DNA of 64,000 nt from Pantoea sp. A4 (lineage in GTDB: Bacteria; Pseudomonadota; Gammaproteobacteria; Enterobacterales; Enterobacteriaceae), in contig NZ_ALXE01000022.1 in the NCBI RefSeq assembly GCF_000295955.2, forward strand, positions 124,001 through 188,000. The letters run 5' to 3'. The translations under genes were made by a program, and so were the position numbers. Below the pieces are notes generated by a model, which was not told the DNA's origin, searched no databases, and was given only the letters and a program-made list of their open reading frames with translations. Shown here piece after piece: positions 52,537 to 63,300 of the stretch (within the stretch, counting starts at the first letter, position 1; the number at the start of each line of letters is the position of its first letter).

Positions 52537-54861
52537 ATGAAGCCATTTCAGGATCTGGCCGTACTGCACTGGGGCACGTATCACGTTACGACGGAACAGG
52601 GCAAACTGACGGCCCTGCGACCGGTCGCGTGGGATCGTAATCCTTCGGCTATCGGCCAGTCGCTTACCGATGCGGTTCAGGGGCCAAGCCGGATCAGACG
52701 TCCGGCCGTGCGCCTGGGCTATCTGCAACAGGGGGCCGCTTCTCGCCAGCGGCGCGGACAGGAGCCGTTTGTCGAGGTCAGTTGGGAAGTGGCCCTGCAA
52801 CTGGTGGCGGATGAGCTGCAACGGGTTAAAACCGCGCATGGCAATCAGGCCATCTATGGCGGCTCTTACGGCTGGTCTAGCGCCGGGCGTTTCCACCATG
52901 CACAAAGCCAGTTGCACCGCTTCCTCAATGGCTTTGGTGGCTACAGTGCCAGCACAAACACCTACAGCATTGCCGCCGGAGAGCGGGTGTTACCGCATAT
53001 TCTCGGCGATCTGGATGAGTTGCAACGCCAGCATACCCACTGGTCGGTGCTGGCAGAGCACTGCGATCTGTTTGTGGCGATAGGCGGACTGCCGCTGCGG
53101 AATGCCCAGGTGAACGGCGGTGGGGCCAACGACCACTCGCTGCAACACTGGCTGGATCAATTGCAGCGCAACGGGACGCGGTTTATTAACGTCAGTCCGG
53201 TGAAAAATGATCTCGCGGCGGTACCGCAGGCCGAGTGGTTGGCGATCCGCCCTGGCAGTGATACTGCGCTGCTGCTGGCGGTGTGCCAGGTACTGATCGT
53301 AGAACAGCTTTACGATGCCGGGTTTGTCGCCAGCCACACCGTGGGCTTCGCGCATTATCGGCGGTATCTGCTGGGTGAGTTGGATGGCGTGGTGAAAGAT
53401 GCCCACTGGGCGGCCCCGCTGACCGGGCTTGAGGCGACGCAGATTGAACAGCTGGCGCGGCAGATGGCCGGGCAGCGCACCATGATCAACATAGCCTGGT
53501 CGGTACAGCGCGCCCGCCAGGGCGAACAGGCTTACTGGGCACTGGTCGCCACCACGGCGCTGCTCGGGCAGATTGGCACGCCAGGCGGGGGGATTGGTTT
53601 TGGTTACGCCTCGACTAACCTCGCGGGATCGGTCCGGCGGCGCTTTTCTGGCCCGCGTCTGCCCGCAGGAGAGAACCCCATCAGAGAGCGTATTCCGGTG
53701 GCGCGGCTGGCCGATATGCTGCTTAATCCCGGCGCAAGCTATGAGTTTGATGGCAAAGTCGGTCACTACCCGGATATCCGTTTGGTCTACTGGGCGGGGG
53801 GCAATGCGTTCCATCATCATCAGGATCTTAACCGCCTTATCACCGCCTGGCAGCAGCCGGAAACCATTGTCGTGCATGAACAGTACTGGACGGCGCAGGC
53901 GCGTTTTGCCGACATTGTGTTGCCTGCCACCACTTCTCTGGAGCGGGAAGACATTGGCAGTGCCAGTAATGATGGTTTTATGATCGCCATGCGTCAGCAC
54001 ATTGCACCGGTGGGTGAAGCGCAGGATGACTACGCCATTTTCAGCCAGTTGGCGCAGCGGCTGGGCTTCGCCTCCGCGTTTAGCGAGGGGCGTGATGTAC
54101 AGCAATGGTTACGGCACATGTATCAGCAAGCCGAGCCGCGCGCGCAGGAGGAAGGCATTACGCTGCCCACGTTTGATCAGTTCTGGCAGCAGGGCAAGCT
54201 GGAATACGCGCTCCCGGCTGATCCTCTGATTTTGCTGGCGGATTTCCGCGCGGACCCACAGCGCTTCCCGCTGGATACCCCCTCCGGGAAAATCGAACTC
54301 TACTCCGCCACCGTGGCCGCATTTGGCTATGCCGAATGTCCTGGCTATCCCTTCTGGGACCAGCAGGAGGCTCACTACCAGCAGCAGCAGGCGCAACGCT
54401 GGCCGCTGCATTTGCTCTCCAGCCAGCCACGCACCCGGCTGCACAGTCAGTACGATCACGGTTCACTCAGCAAGAGTACCAAAGTGTCTGGACGGGAGCC
54501 GCTGTGGTTGCATCCCCAGGATGCGGCGGCGCGCCGTCTGCAGGAGGGGGATGTGGTGCGGGTTTTCAACGCGCGCGGCGCACTGCTGGCGGGCGTACAT
54601 ATCACGGCAGATATTCGTCCTGGCGTGGTGCAGATGTCTACCGGTGCCTGGTACGATCCGCTGGATGTCCTGACGCCGGGCTCGCTCGACAAACACGGCA
54701 ACCCGAATGTGCTCACGGAAGATCGCGGCAGCTCACGCTTAGGTCAGGGGTGTAGCGCCCAGAGTTGTCGGGTGGAAATAGAACGTTACGACTTGCCATT
54801 ACCGGATATTACGGCCTGGCAACCGCCGACGTTTATTGCCAGGCGCGGTACAACGGATTAA
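52537..54861 (+). CDS. BisC-type cytoplasmic molybdopterin S/N-oxide reductase
   Basis: 774 residues (E. coli BisC 777). No Tat signal, so cytoplasmic. Molybdenum-site segment 'GGSYGWSSAGRFHHAQSQLHR' near residue 108 has the family serine; MGD-binding motifs 'WAGGNAFHHHQDLNRL' near 420 and 'TSLEREDIGSA' near 470; C-terminal 'SSQPRTRLHSQYDHG' and 'GQGCSAQSCRVEIE'. BisC reduces biotin sulfoxide and methionine sulfoxide. Sitting inside a Met-type transporter operon it likely reduces an imported sulfoxide to the thioether. An N-oxide is the alternative substrate. AGGC-type ribosome site. Confidence 0.9.
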   Translation: MKPFQDLAVLHWGTYHVTTEQGKLTALRPVAWDRNPSAIGQSLTDAVQGPSRIRRPAVRLGYLQQGAASRQRRGQEPFVEVSWEVALQLVADELQRVKTAHGNQAIYGGSYGWSSAGRFHHAQSQLHRFLNGFGGYSASTNTYSIAAGERVLPHILGDLDELQRQHTHWSVLAEHCDLFVAIGGLPLRNAQVNGGGANDHSLQHWLDQLQRNGTRFINVSPVKNDLAAVPQAEWLAIRPGSDTALLLAVCQVLIVEQLYDAGFVASHTVGFAHYRRYLLGELDGVVKDAHWAAPLTGLEATQIEQLARQMAGQRTMINIAWSVQRARQGEQAYWALVATTALLGQIGTPGGGIGFGYASTNLAGSVRRRFSGPRLPAGENPIRERIPVARLADMLLNPGASYEFDGKVGHYPDIRLVYWAGGNAFHHHQDLNRLITAWQQPETIVVHEQYWTAQARFADIVLPATTSLEREDIGSASNDGFMIAMRQHIAPVGEAQDDYAIFSQLAQRLGFASAFSEGRDVQQWLRHMYQQAEPRAQEEGITLPTFDQFWQQGKLEYALPADPLILLADFRADPQRFPLDTPSGKIELYSATVAAFGYAECPGYPFWDQQEAHYQQQQAQRWPLHLLSSQPRTRLHSQYDHGSLSKSTKVSGREPLWLHPQDAAARRLQEGDVVRVFNARGALLAGVHITADIRPGVVQMSTGAWYDPLDVLTPGSLDKHGNPNVLTEDRGSSRLGQGCSAQSCRVEIERYDLPLPDITAWQPPTFIARRGTTD

Positions 54862-54956
54862 CTGATTTTAACGGCAATCGATAGTAATTTTAGTTCGTAG
54901 TGTTAATTCAGTGAAGCTGGCAAGGTTTATTTAACTGAATTAGCGAGATTATTCCG

Positions 54957-55976
54957 ATGGCGAACATAAACCCCCTTAAATTGCCGGTCATTGATTTTTC
55001 CCTGCTGAATGGCAGTGCTGAACAACGGGCTGCACTGCTACAGCAGTTAAATAAGGCCGCTCGTGAGGTTGGCTTTTTCTATCTTATCCATCATGGCATT
55101 GATACTGCGCTGTCAGACGAAGTTCAACGCCTCTCCCGTGCCTTTTTTGCCTTGCCGGATGCGGATAAGCGCGCAGTGCAGATGGTTAATTCGCCGCATT
55201 TTCGCGGCTACAACTTCGCTGGTTCCGAACTGACCCGTAGCCAGCCCGACCAGCGCGAGCAGTTCGACATTGGTGCCGAGCGGGAACCGCTGCCAGCCGA
55301 TGCCTCAGCGCCCGCCTGGCAGCGCTTGCAAGGCCCCAATCAGTGGCCGGAAGCGTTGCCGGAGCTGCGTCCGGTGATCACCCAGTGGCAGCAGGAGATG
55401 ACTCAGGTGGCGTTGCAACTGCTGCGTGCGTTTGCGGAGTCGCTGCAACTGCCGGTCAATGCCTTCGATAATCTCTACGGCCGTGAGCCCAATGAACACA
55501 TCAAGCTGATCCGCTATCCGGGTCGCGCTCACGAGGATTCACGCCAGGGCGTTGGTGCGCATAAAGATTCAGGCTTTTTAACCTTCCTGCTGCAAGACGA
55601 TCAGCGGGGCTTGCAGGTGGAGGTCACGCCGGATAACTGGGTGGATGCTCTGCCGGTACCGGGGGCGTTTGTGGTGAACATCGGTGAGCTGCTGGAGTTA
55701 GCCACCAATGGTTATTTACGTGCCACCGTACACCGCGTGGTCTCTCCCGCCTCGGATGCTGAACGTCTGTCGGTGGCTTTCTTCCTCGGTGCCGAACTGG
55801 GTGCCGTGGTGCCGGTTTATCAACTGCCTGAACATCTGGCACAGCTGGCTCAGGGGCCAGCCAGTGACCCGTTGAACCCGCTGCTACGCGAAGTGGGCTG
55901 GAACTACCTGAAAGGGCGGCTGCGTTCTCACCCCACGGTGGCGCAACGTTTCTATTCCGATCTCATCACCCATTAA
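54957..55976 (+). CDS. 2-oxoglutarate/Fe(II)-dependent oxygenase (isopenicillin N synthase-like)
   Basis: 339 residues. N-terminal DIOX_N part ('LPVIDFSLLNG', 'AAREVGFFYLIHHGI') and the 2OG-FeII core with metal triad: His-x-Asp in 'GVGAHKDSGFLTFLL' near 201-205, His in 'RATVHRVVSP' near 258, and the 2OG-binding Arg-x-Ser in 'ERLSVAFF' near 270. The substrate cannot be told. Lies between the molybdoenzyme and the second importer; the operon context suggests oxidation of a carbon next to sulfur or nitrogen to release a usable fragment. Confidence 0.85.
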   Translation: MANINPLKLPVIDFSLLNGSAEQRAALLQQLNKAAREVGFFYLIHHGIDTALSDEVQRLSRAFFALPDADKRAVQMVNSPHFRGYNFAGSELTRSQPDQREQFDIGAEREPLPADASAPAWQRLQGPNQWPEALPELRPVITQWQQEMTQVALQLLRAFAESLQLPVNAFDNLYGREPNEHIKLIRYPGRAHEDSRQGVGAHKDSGFLTFLLQDDQRGLQVEVTPDNWVDALPVPGAFVVNIGELLELATNGYLRATVHRVVSPASDAERLSVAFFLGAELGAVVPVYQLPEHLAQLAQGPASDPLNPLLREVGWNYLKGRLRSHPTVAQRFYSDLITH

Positions 55977-55999
55977 TCCCAATAATAAGAGAACCGATC

Positions 56000-56803
56000 A
56001 TGCGTAAATCTGCTGCTTTGTTAATCACCAGTTTGTCACTGCTTATTTCCCACAGCCTGTATGCAGCACCGCTGCGCGTTGCTGCAGATCCGGTGCCGCA
56101 CTCTGAAATTCTTAACTACGTTAAAAAAATCGACCCTAAACTCGATTTAAAGATTATTGAGATGACCAACGGCGCTAACCCGAATGAACTGCTGGCGTCG
56201 GGAGACGTCGATGCCAACTATTTCCAGCACCTGCCTTATTTACACGAGCAGGAGAAAGCACTGGGTAAAAAATTCGTGGTAGCGGCAGCGGTGCATATTG
56301 AGCCATTGGGTATCTACTCACATAAATATAAAACGCTGGCAGATTTGCCGCAGGGCGCAAAAATCGCGATTCCCAATAACGCCACCAACCTGAGCCGTGG
56401 GCTGTGGTTATTACAGGATAATGGCCTCATTAAACTCAAAGGTGAACGCTCAGCGGAATCCACCCTGGTGACGCCAAAAGATATTATCGAAAACCCGAAA
56501 AACGTGAAGATTCTGGAGATCGAATCACCGCAGATCCCGCGTTCGCTGGATGACGTTGATGCGGGGATCATTAACGGCAACTACGCGCTGGAAGCGGGCC
56601 TGAGCCCGGCAAAAGACGCACTCGGGATTGAAAAGGCCAAAGATAATCCTTACGCCAACTTACTGGTGACCACCCCTGCGCTGGCAAACGATCCGCGCAT
56701 CAAGCAACTGGCGAAGGATCTGACCTCGCCGCAGGTGGCAGAGTTTATTCGTACTCAGTACCACGGCTCGGTGATCCCGGTTGCAGGCAGTGCGCATGAT
56801 TAG
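56000..56803 (+). CDS. MetQ/NlpA-family binding protein 2 (non-lipoprotein)
   Basis: 267 residues; signal '[22 protein letters not shown]' with AxA-type cleavage and no lipobox. Mature '[15 protein letters not shown]', '[18 protein letters not shown]', '[27 protein letters not shown]'-type motifs are those of MetQ, closer to MetQ than the first binding protein. 23 bp after the oxygenase gene; overlaps the ATPase start by 8 bp. Confidence 0.9.
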   Translation: MRKSAALLITSLSLLISHSLYAAPLRVAADPVPHSEILNYVKKIDPKLDLKIIEMTNGANPNELLASGDVDANYFQHLPYLHEQEKALGKKFVVAAAVHIEPLGIYSHKYKTLADLPQGAKIAIPNNATNLSRGLWLLQDNGLIKLKGERSAESTLVTPKDIIENPKNVKILEIESPQIPRSLDDVDAGIINGNYALEAGLSPAKDALGIEKAKDNPYANLLVTTPALANDPRIKQLAKDLTSPQVAEFIRTQYHGSVIPVAGSAHD

Positions 56804-57584
56804 CATTCATGCGTTAAACAAACAGTATGCGGGGGCGCAAGCGCCCGCACTGGATAATGTCTCGCTCACCATTCCCGGCGGCAGTATTTATGGCATTGTT
56901 GGCCACAGTGGTGCCGGGAAGAGTACCTTGCTGCGTTCACTGAACCTGCTGGAGCAGCCGGACAGCGGGGAAATTCTGATTGATGGCGAAAACATTCAGC
57001 ACCTCAGCCTGCGTCAACTGCGGCGTCAGCGCCAGCAAATCGGCATGATCTTTCAGCACTTTAACCTGATCCACTCCCGCACAGTGGCAGACAATATTGC
57101 GCTGCCGCTGGAAATTGCAGGCGTAGGGAAAGCCCAGCGGCGTGAGCGCGTTGAGGCATTGCTGGCACTGGTTGGGCTGGAGGGGCGGGGAGATGCCTGG
57201 CCGTCTCAGCTCTCCGGTGGGCAGAAACAGCGCGTGGGGATTGCCCGGGCGCTGGCCTTTGAGCCGCGCTATCTGCTGTGCGATGAAGCCACCAGCGCAC
57301 TGGACCCCAGCACCACCCAATCGATTCTCGATCTGCTGGCGACACTGCAACAGCGGTTGAACATCACGGTGGTGTTAATTACCCATGACATGGCGGTGGT
57401 CAAGCGGATTTGCGACCATGCGGCGTTACTGGAACACGGGCGTTTAATCGAGAGTGGCCCACTGGCCGAGATCATGGCGCAGCCCGCTTCACGTCTCTAT
57501 CAACTGTTGTTGCAGGATGGTGCCGCCGAGCGCAACTTCCTCGCGCGTTTTGCACCAGAGGGGAGAAAACAATGCGTAGCGTAG
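56796..57584 (+). CDS. MetN-type ABC ATPase 2, lacking the NIL domain
   Basis: 262 residues. Walker A '[12 protein letters not shown]' near 38, '[12 protein letters not shown]', signature '[16 protein letters not shown]' near 140, Walker B '[12 protein letters not shown]'. It ends about 80 residues earlier than MetN and the first ATPase, so it has no NIL sensor domain and should escape methionine feedback inhibition. Start at ATG 56796 where homology starts; a short upstream extension is rejected. Confidence 0.92.
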   Translation: MISIHALNKQYAGAQAPALDNVSLTIPGGSIYGIVGHSGAGKSTLLRSLNLLEQPDSGEILIDGENIQHLSLRQLRRQRQQIGMIFQHFNLIHSRTVADNIALPLEIAGVGKAQRRERVEALLALVGLEGRGDAWPSQLSGGQKQRVGIARALAFEPRYLLCDEATSALDPSTTQSILDLLATLQQRLNITVVLITHDMAVVKRICDHAALLEHGRLIESGPLAEIMAQPASRLYQLLLQDGAAERNFLARFAPEGRKQCVA

Positions 57585-58240
57585 ACTGGGACACGTTTCG
57601 TGACCTGATGATCAATGCCACCCTGGAAACGTTATACATGGTGGCACTGGCGGCGGTCTTCACGCTGGCGATTGGTTTGCCGGTGGGCGTAGCGCTATTC
57701 CTGACGCGCAAGCAGGGACTGTTTCCTAACCGGCTGATTGCTGGGGTGTTGAATGTGCTGGTGAATGTGGGGCGCGCGCTGCCGTTTGTGGTATTGCTGA
57801 TTGCCATTATCCCCTTCACCCGTTTCATTATTGGTACCACCCTTGGCAGTACGGCCGCCGTTGTGCCGATTACGCTCGGCGCTTTTCCTTTCTTTGCCCG
57901 CATCGTGGAAAATGCGCTGGATGAGGTTGATCGCGGCCGCGTTGAAGCCGTGGTGGCGATGGGGGGAAACAGCTGGCATATCATCAGCCGGGTTCTGCTG
58001 CCGGAAGCACTGCCTTCGCTGCTTTCAGGCTCTACGCTGACCATCGTGATGCTGATTGGGTTCTCGGCCATGGCCGGAGTGATTGGCGGCGGCGGGCTGG
58101 GCGATCTGGCGATTCGCTATGGCTATCAGCGCTTTGATAATCAGATCATGGTGGGTACCGTGCTGGTATTACTGCTGATGGTGTTTGTGGTGCAAAAAGC
58201 CGGTGATCGACTGGTCGGGGCGTTGGCGCACCGGCGCTAG
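57572..58240 (+). CDS. MetI-type ABC permease 2
   Basis: 222 residues. '[14 protein letters not shown]', EAA-type '[26 protein letters not shown]' near 130 and '[22 protein letters not shown]' near 175. GGGAGA ribosome site 6 bases before ATG 57572, which lies inside the ATPase gene end. Last gene of the long rightward operon; same length as the first permease but clearly diverged from it. Confidence 0.93.
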   Translation: MRSVDWDTFRDLMINATLETLYMVALAAVFTLAIGLPVGVALFLTRKQGLFPNRLIAGVLNVLVNVGRALPFVVLLIAIIPFTRFIIGTTLGSTAAVVPITLGAFPFFARIVENALDEVDRGRVEAVVAMGGNSWHIISRVLLPEALPSLLSGSTLTIVMLIGFSAMAGVIGGGGLGDLAIRYGYQRFDNQIMVGTVLVLLLMVFVVQKAGDRLVGALAHRR

Positions 58241-58378
58241 GCTGGCGTTGGATTGATGAGTTTTATTCATAAACCCATAGAGGTTCGCGGGGATTATCCG
58301 GCGGACCCTTCCGGTTACACTGTGGGTCTGCTGTAAGTCTGCCGGAGCGGCCGGTGGGCAGGCCTAAGTGTTTGGAAG

Positions 58379-59596
58379 ATGATGCGAAATCAAACTGTAC
58401 CGGCGTCCACGCATCCAGGTGGTGCGCTGTTTGTGGTGATCCTCAGTGCCCTGATGGCACTCACTTCTCTCTCAACCGATATTTATCTCCCTGCGATGCC
58501 GTTAATGACGGCGGATCTGCATGGCGATCCGGCGTTGACGATCACCGGTTTCTTGATGGGCTTTGCGATTGCGCAGTTGATCTGGGGGCCGATTAGCGAT
58601 CGCTATGGCCGCCGTCTGCCCTTACTGCTGGGCATGTTGCTATTTATGATTGGCTCCGCAGGCTGTGCGCTCTCGACGGATATGACGCAAATCGTCTTCT
58701 GGCGCGTTTTTCAGGCGCTGGGTGCCTGCACCGGGCCAATGCTGGCGCGTGCGATGATTCGCGATCTGTTCAGTCGCAGTCGGGCGGCACATATGCTCTC
58801 TACGTTGATAATGGTGATGGCGGTCGCCCCGATTGTGGGGCCACTGCTGGGCGGCCAGATGATCCGCTTCACCTCGTGGCACGCTATCTTCTGGCTGCTA
58901 GTGGCGCTGGGTGCCGTGATTCTGCTGGCGGTGAGCCTGCTGCCCGAGACGCTGCCGGTGGAAAAGCGTGTGCAAACCTCATTGCGCGGTGCCTTCGTTA
59001 ACTATGGCCGCCTGTTGCGCAATCCCGTGTTTATGCGCTACTCCCTTGGACTGGCCTTGTATTACGTGGCCGCTTATGCCTTTATTGCCGGTTCTCCGAT
59101 GGTCTACATCCGCTATTTTGGCGTTGACCCGGCGGCCTACGGCTGGCTGTTTGCCGTCAACATTGTGGGCGTAATGGTGATGAGTATGGTGAACCGGCGT
59201 CTGGTCACACGATTCCCTCTGGATCGCCTGCTGAAAAGCGCCACGGCGATTGCGGCGCTGGCAACGCTGGTGCTGCTGTTGACCACGCACCTGCACTGGG
59301 GTGGGTTGCTGATGGTGGTGGTGTCGGTGTTTATCTACTTTTCCATGAACGGCATTGTGGCGGCGAGTTCAACCGCCGCCGCGCTGGACGAGGTGCCAGA
59401 GATGGTGGGGTCGGCTTCCGCGCTGATTGGTGCGCTGCAATATGGTAGTGGCATTCTATCATCACTGCTGCTGGCCTGGCGTGCTGACGTTACCCCCGCC
59501 AGCATGGTATGGCTGATTGCGCTGTTCACCTGTGCCAGCGCGTTGATGGTGAATTTTGCCGGAAAACGCCGAATGTCTACGGTGCAACAGGGCTAA
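58379..59596 (+). CDS. Bcr/CflA-type MFS efflux transporter
   Basis: 405 residues, 12 predicted helices. 'LMALTSLSTDIYLPAMPLM' (DHA1 helix 1 motif D), 'GPISDRYGRRLPLLLGM' (motif A) and 'RVFQALGACTGPMLARAMIRD' near residue 118 are Bcr/CflA signatures. Exports drugs or metabolites (bicyclomycin, cysteine in E. coli Bcr). Starts with tandem ATGs (58379, 58382) and GGAAG just before, so the second may be used. Same strand as the importer operon, 138 bp downstream; could be an independent unit. Confidence 0.88.
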   Translation: MMRNQTVPASTHPGGALFVVILSALMALTSLSTDIYLPAMPLMTADLHGDPALTITGFLMGFAIAQLIWGPISDRYGRRLPLLLGMLLFMIGSAGCALSTDMTQIVFWRVFQALGACTGPMLARAMIRDLFSRSRAAHMLSTLIMVMAVAPIVGPLLGGQMIRFTSWHAIFWLLVALGAVILLAVSLLPETLPVEKRVQTSLRGAFVNYGRLLRNPVFMRYSLGLALYYVAAYAFIAGSPMVYIRYFGVDPAAYGWLFAVNIVGVMVMSMVNRRLVTRFPLDRLLKSATAIAALATLVLLLTTHLHWGGLLMVVVSVFIYFSMNGIVAASSTAAALDEVPEMVGSASALIGALQYGSGILSSLLLAWRADVTPASMVWLIALFTCASALMVNFAGKRRMSTVQQG

Positions 59597-59698
59597 CTGA
59601 TGCACGGGCTGCATAAGCTCATGCATTTTCCATCGTACGCTGAGCGTCATCCTGCGGCTAAGCTAGCGGCCGGATGAAATTTAAGGAGCAAGCCGCAG

Positions 59699-60094
59699 AT
59701 GAACATTACCCGCAATGGAACCCACGCCTCAGCCCGTGGACCGGAAAGCTATTTCACGGGACAAGTGCGCATTGATGCGCCTTTTCAGGGCACCGGCTCC
59801 GCACGCATCAGCGGAGCAACCGTCACCTTTGAACCGGGTGCGCGCAACGCCTGGCACACCCATCCCCTCGGGCAGACGCTGATTGTCACCCAGGGGCAGG
59901 GATGGGTGCAGTGCGAAGGCGAACCCAAACAGACCATTAATCCCGGCGACATCGTCTGGATCCCGCAAGGTGTCCGCCACTGGCACGGCGCGACCGATCG
60001 CACGTCAATGACCCATATCGCCATCGCCGAAAGTCTGGAGGGGAATTCCATCGACTGGCTGGAACCGGTGACGGATGAAGAGTACGGGAGTTGA
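59699..60094 (+). CDS. Cupin-domain protein (mandelonitrile lyase/carboxymuconolactone-associated type)
   Basis: 131-residue single cupin. Motif 1 'NAWHTHPLGQTLIVTQGQGWVQ' (His-x-His ... Gln) and motif 2 'PGDIVWIPQGVRHWHGA' (His) supply the metal site; opening 'NGTHASARGPESYFTG' is typical of a group of small cupins near quinone or cyanide metabolism genes. AAGGAG ribosome site 11 bases upstream. Reaction unknown. Confidence 0.85.
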   Translation: MNITRNGTHASARGPESYFTGQVRIDAPFQGTGSARISGATVTFEPGARNAWHTHPLGQTLIVTQGQGWVQCEGEPKQTINPGDIVWIPQGVRHWHGATDRTSMTHIAIAESLEGNSIDWLEPVTDEEYGS

Positions 60095-60123
60095 AAACAC
60101 GTACAAATATTACGTGAGTTAAC

Positions 60124-60150
60124 CTTCTGATTTATCGACAATATCAGAAG
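60124..60150. terminator. Stem-loop downstream of the cupin gene
   Basis: CTTCTGAT (60124-60131) / ATCAGAAG (60143-60150), perfect 8-bp stem, 29 bp after the cupin stop; no T-run on the plus strand. Weak terminator or processing site. Confidence 0.35.
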
Positions 60151-60316
60151 AAATGTCGGAAGAAATGTTTGTTTCATTCCCCGGCTTGTACAAAACGTAC
60201 GCTACCCGACAGGGCTGATGCCAGGGTGAGCCACTGCCCGCTCAGCGCAATGCTGAGCGGCGAAAAGTGTTATGCTGTTTGTCTTCTGTGACGGCCAGGC
60301 TGGCGAGACGACAACC

Positions 60317-63300
60317 ATGACTACCCCCATCGCAACACCCATTCATCCCGGCATGATGGTGATCCACGGCAACCATTCGGAAATGCTGCGTGACGTGCTG
60401 GTCAGCTGGATGAAAAACCATCCGCTGCCGGTGCTGGAAAACGAAGTGATTCTGGTACAGAGCAACGGCATCGGCCAGTGGCTGCGCCTGGCGCTGGCGC
60501 GCGATCCTGAAGAGGGCGGATGTGGTATTGCGGCCGCCCTGGATATTCAGCTCCCGGCCCGTTTTTTCTGGCAGGTGTATCGCAGCGTCCTCGGACGCGA
60601 GCAAGTGCCAGAATCTTCGCCGTTTGATAAACCGCTGTTGGTCTGGCGTTTAATGCGCCTGCTGCCACAGCTGCTGACCCAGGAGGCGTTCACCCCGCTG
60701 GCGCGCTTTCTGAAGCAGGATGACGACCAGCGTAAACTGTTCCAACTGGCGGAAAGGCTGGCCGATCTGTATGACCAGTATCAGGTGTATCGCGCCGACT
60801 GGCTGGCGGACTGGACCCAGGGGAATGATGTGCTGCATACCAGCCGGCGGGGGGCGACGCCGCTACCGGAAAGTCAGCGCTGGCAACCGTTATTGTGGCG
60901 CGCCCTGCAAGCCGATACCGGGGAAGCACTGGCTGCCACCAGCCGTGCGGCACTGCATCAGCGTTTTCTTAACGTCGCTGCGCAAGCCGATCACCAACAT
61001 CGTCCGGCTGGCTTGCCGCTGCGCGTGATTGTGTTTGGTATCTCTTCACTGCCACAGCAGGCGCTGGAAGTGCTCAGCGCCATCAGCCGCTGGACGCAGG
61101 TGTTCATGTGCGTACACAACCCTTGCCAGCACTACTGGGGCGATATCATCGCGGATAAAGACCTCCTGCGTGCTGAACGCTTGCGCCACCAGCGTAAGCC
61201 GGGCATGCCGTCCCATCTTGATGAAGATGCACTGCATCAACATGCGCATCCGCTGCTGGCGGCCTGGGGTAAACAGGGGCGCGATTATATCGGCCTGCTA
61301 GAAGAACACGATCAGCGCGAGCAGTATGAATCGCGCCTTGCGGCGGAAACACAACGTATCGATCTGTTTGAAGCCACCGCAGGCAGCACGCTGTTGCAGC
61401 AGTTGCAGGATGATATCTGCGATCTCCGGCCCTTAAGCGAAAGCCGCGAAAAGTGGGCCGATTACGCGGTTGCACAGGACAACTCGATCCGCTTCCACAT
61501 TGCCCACAGCCCGCAGCGGGAAGTGGAAATTCTCCATGACCAACTGCTGGCCGCCTTCACCGCCGATCCTTCGCTGCGCCCGAGTGATGTCATCGTTATG
61601 GTGCCGGATATCAACAGCTACGCGCCGCACATTCAGGCGGTGTTTGGCCTGGTGGATCGGCTGGATGCTCGCTACATCCCGTTTAGCGTTGCCGACCGTA
61701 ATGCCCATCAAATCAGCCCGATTCCCGGTGCTCTGGAGCGCCTGCTGGCGCTGCCACAGTCGCGATTTGCGGTAAGCGATCTGCTCGACCTGCTGGAAGT
61801 CCCGGCGATTCGCCGCAGCTTTGCCATCAATGAAGATCAGCTTCCGCTGTTGCAGCGCTGGATCCGCAGCGCCAACGTGCGTTGGGGTCTGCACCCGGAA
61901 CAGCGCAACAGCCTCGACCTGCCGCTTGCCAGCGCACAGAACAGCTGGTTCTTTGGCTTACAGCGCATGTTGCTGGGGTATGCGGTGGGAAGTGGTGCCG
62001 CCTGGCAGGATATCGAACCGCTGGATGAAGTCGGCGGGTTGGATGCACAGCTCGCAGGCCAGCTTGCGGCTTTCCTCAACGCCCTGGAGTCGAGCTGGCG
62101 TACGCTCTGTACAGAAGCGACCCCCGAGGAGTGGGGCACGCGACTGAATCAACTGCTGGAGCGCTTCTTCACGGCAGAAGACGATCAGGAAAGTTATATC
62201 CTGTTACAACTTGAAGAGGGTTTACAGCAGTGGTTAGACTCCTGTGACAGTGTCACTCTTACCACGCCGTTAACCTTACCGGTGGTGCGCGAACACTGGC
62301 TCAGCGTGCTGGATCAATCCAGCCTGGTACAACCCTTCTTCGGCGGCTCCGTGACCTTTGCCACGCTGATGCCGATGCGCGCCATTCCCTTCCGTCACGT
62401 CTGCCTGTTAGGCATGAACGACGGGGATTATCCGCGTAATCGTATCCCACTGGATTTTGACCTGATGGGCCAGGACTATCGTCCCGGTGACCGCTCCCGC
62501 CGTGAGGATGACCGCTACCTGTTCCTTGAGGCGTTGCTGTCGGCACGGGATCGGCTGAGCATCAGTTGGGTGGGACGCGGTATTCATGATAATGCCGAGC
62601 GGCCACCCTCCGTGCTGGTTGCCCAGCTGCGTGACCATCTACAGGCGGGCTGGCAAGGTGATGTGCTGTCACTACTCACCCAAGAGCATCCGCTACAGCC
62701 CTTTAGCGCCGCCTACTTTACCGAGGGCAGTGCACTATTCAGCTATGCCAATGAGTGGCGTGCGGGCTTAACCCTGGATGCAGCGCGTGAAAGCGACGTC
62801 ACGCTGCCAGGGGAATATCAACTGGAGCGCAGCCTGACGCTGCGGCAGTTGGCGGATTTCCTCAGTCAACCGGTGCGCAGCTTCTTCCGCCAGCGTTTGA
62901 ACATCTTCTTTGAAGCCACCGACACTACCAGCCTCGATCACGAGCCTTTTGCCATCAATGCGCTGGAGAACTGGCGCTTGCAGGATGAGCTGATCGGCGT
63001 GCAAAAACAGGCGGTGCTGGCAGGTGGTGACCCAGCAGAGGCATTACAACAGCAGCTGACGCGTATTAGTCGCCGTGGAGAGCTGGCCCCCGGCGGTTTT
63101 GGCTCGGTACTGGAGCAGGCGCTGGCGGAGCCGATGGAGGATATCTTCAAGCGTTATCGTGCCGCGCTCCATGACTGGCCGCTTCCGCTCGACAACCATC
63201 CCGTCAGCTTAACGTCACCGCCGCTTGAGGACTGGATCAGCGATCTGCGTAGCAACGGGCAGGCAACCTGCCGGGTCTTGCTGGAGAGCAGCGGATTGCT

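Noticed and set aside
52990-54105. 371-residue minus-strand open frame inside the molybdoenzyme gene
   Set aside because: Long, but wholly antisense to a gene with clear BisC motifs; its composition is that of a reverse-frame artefact.
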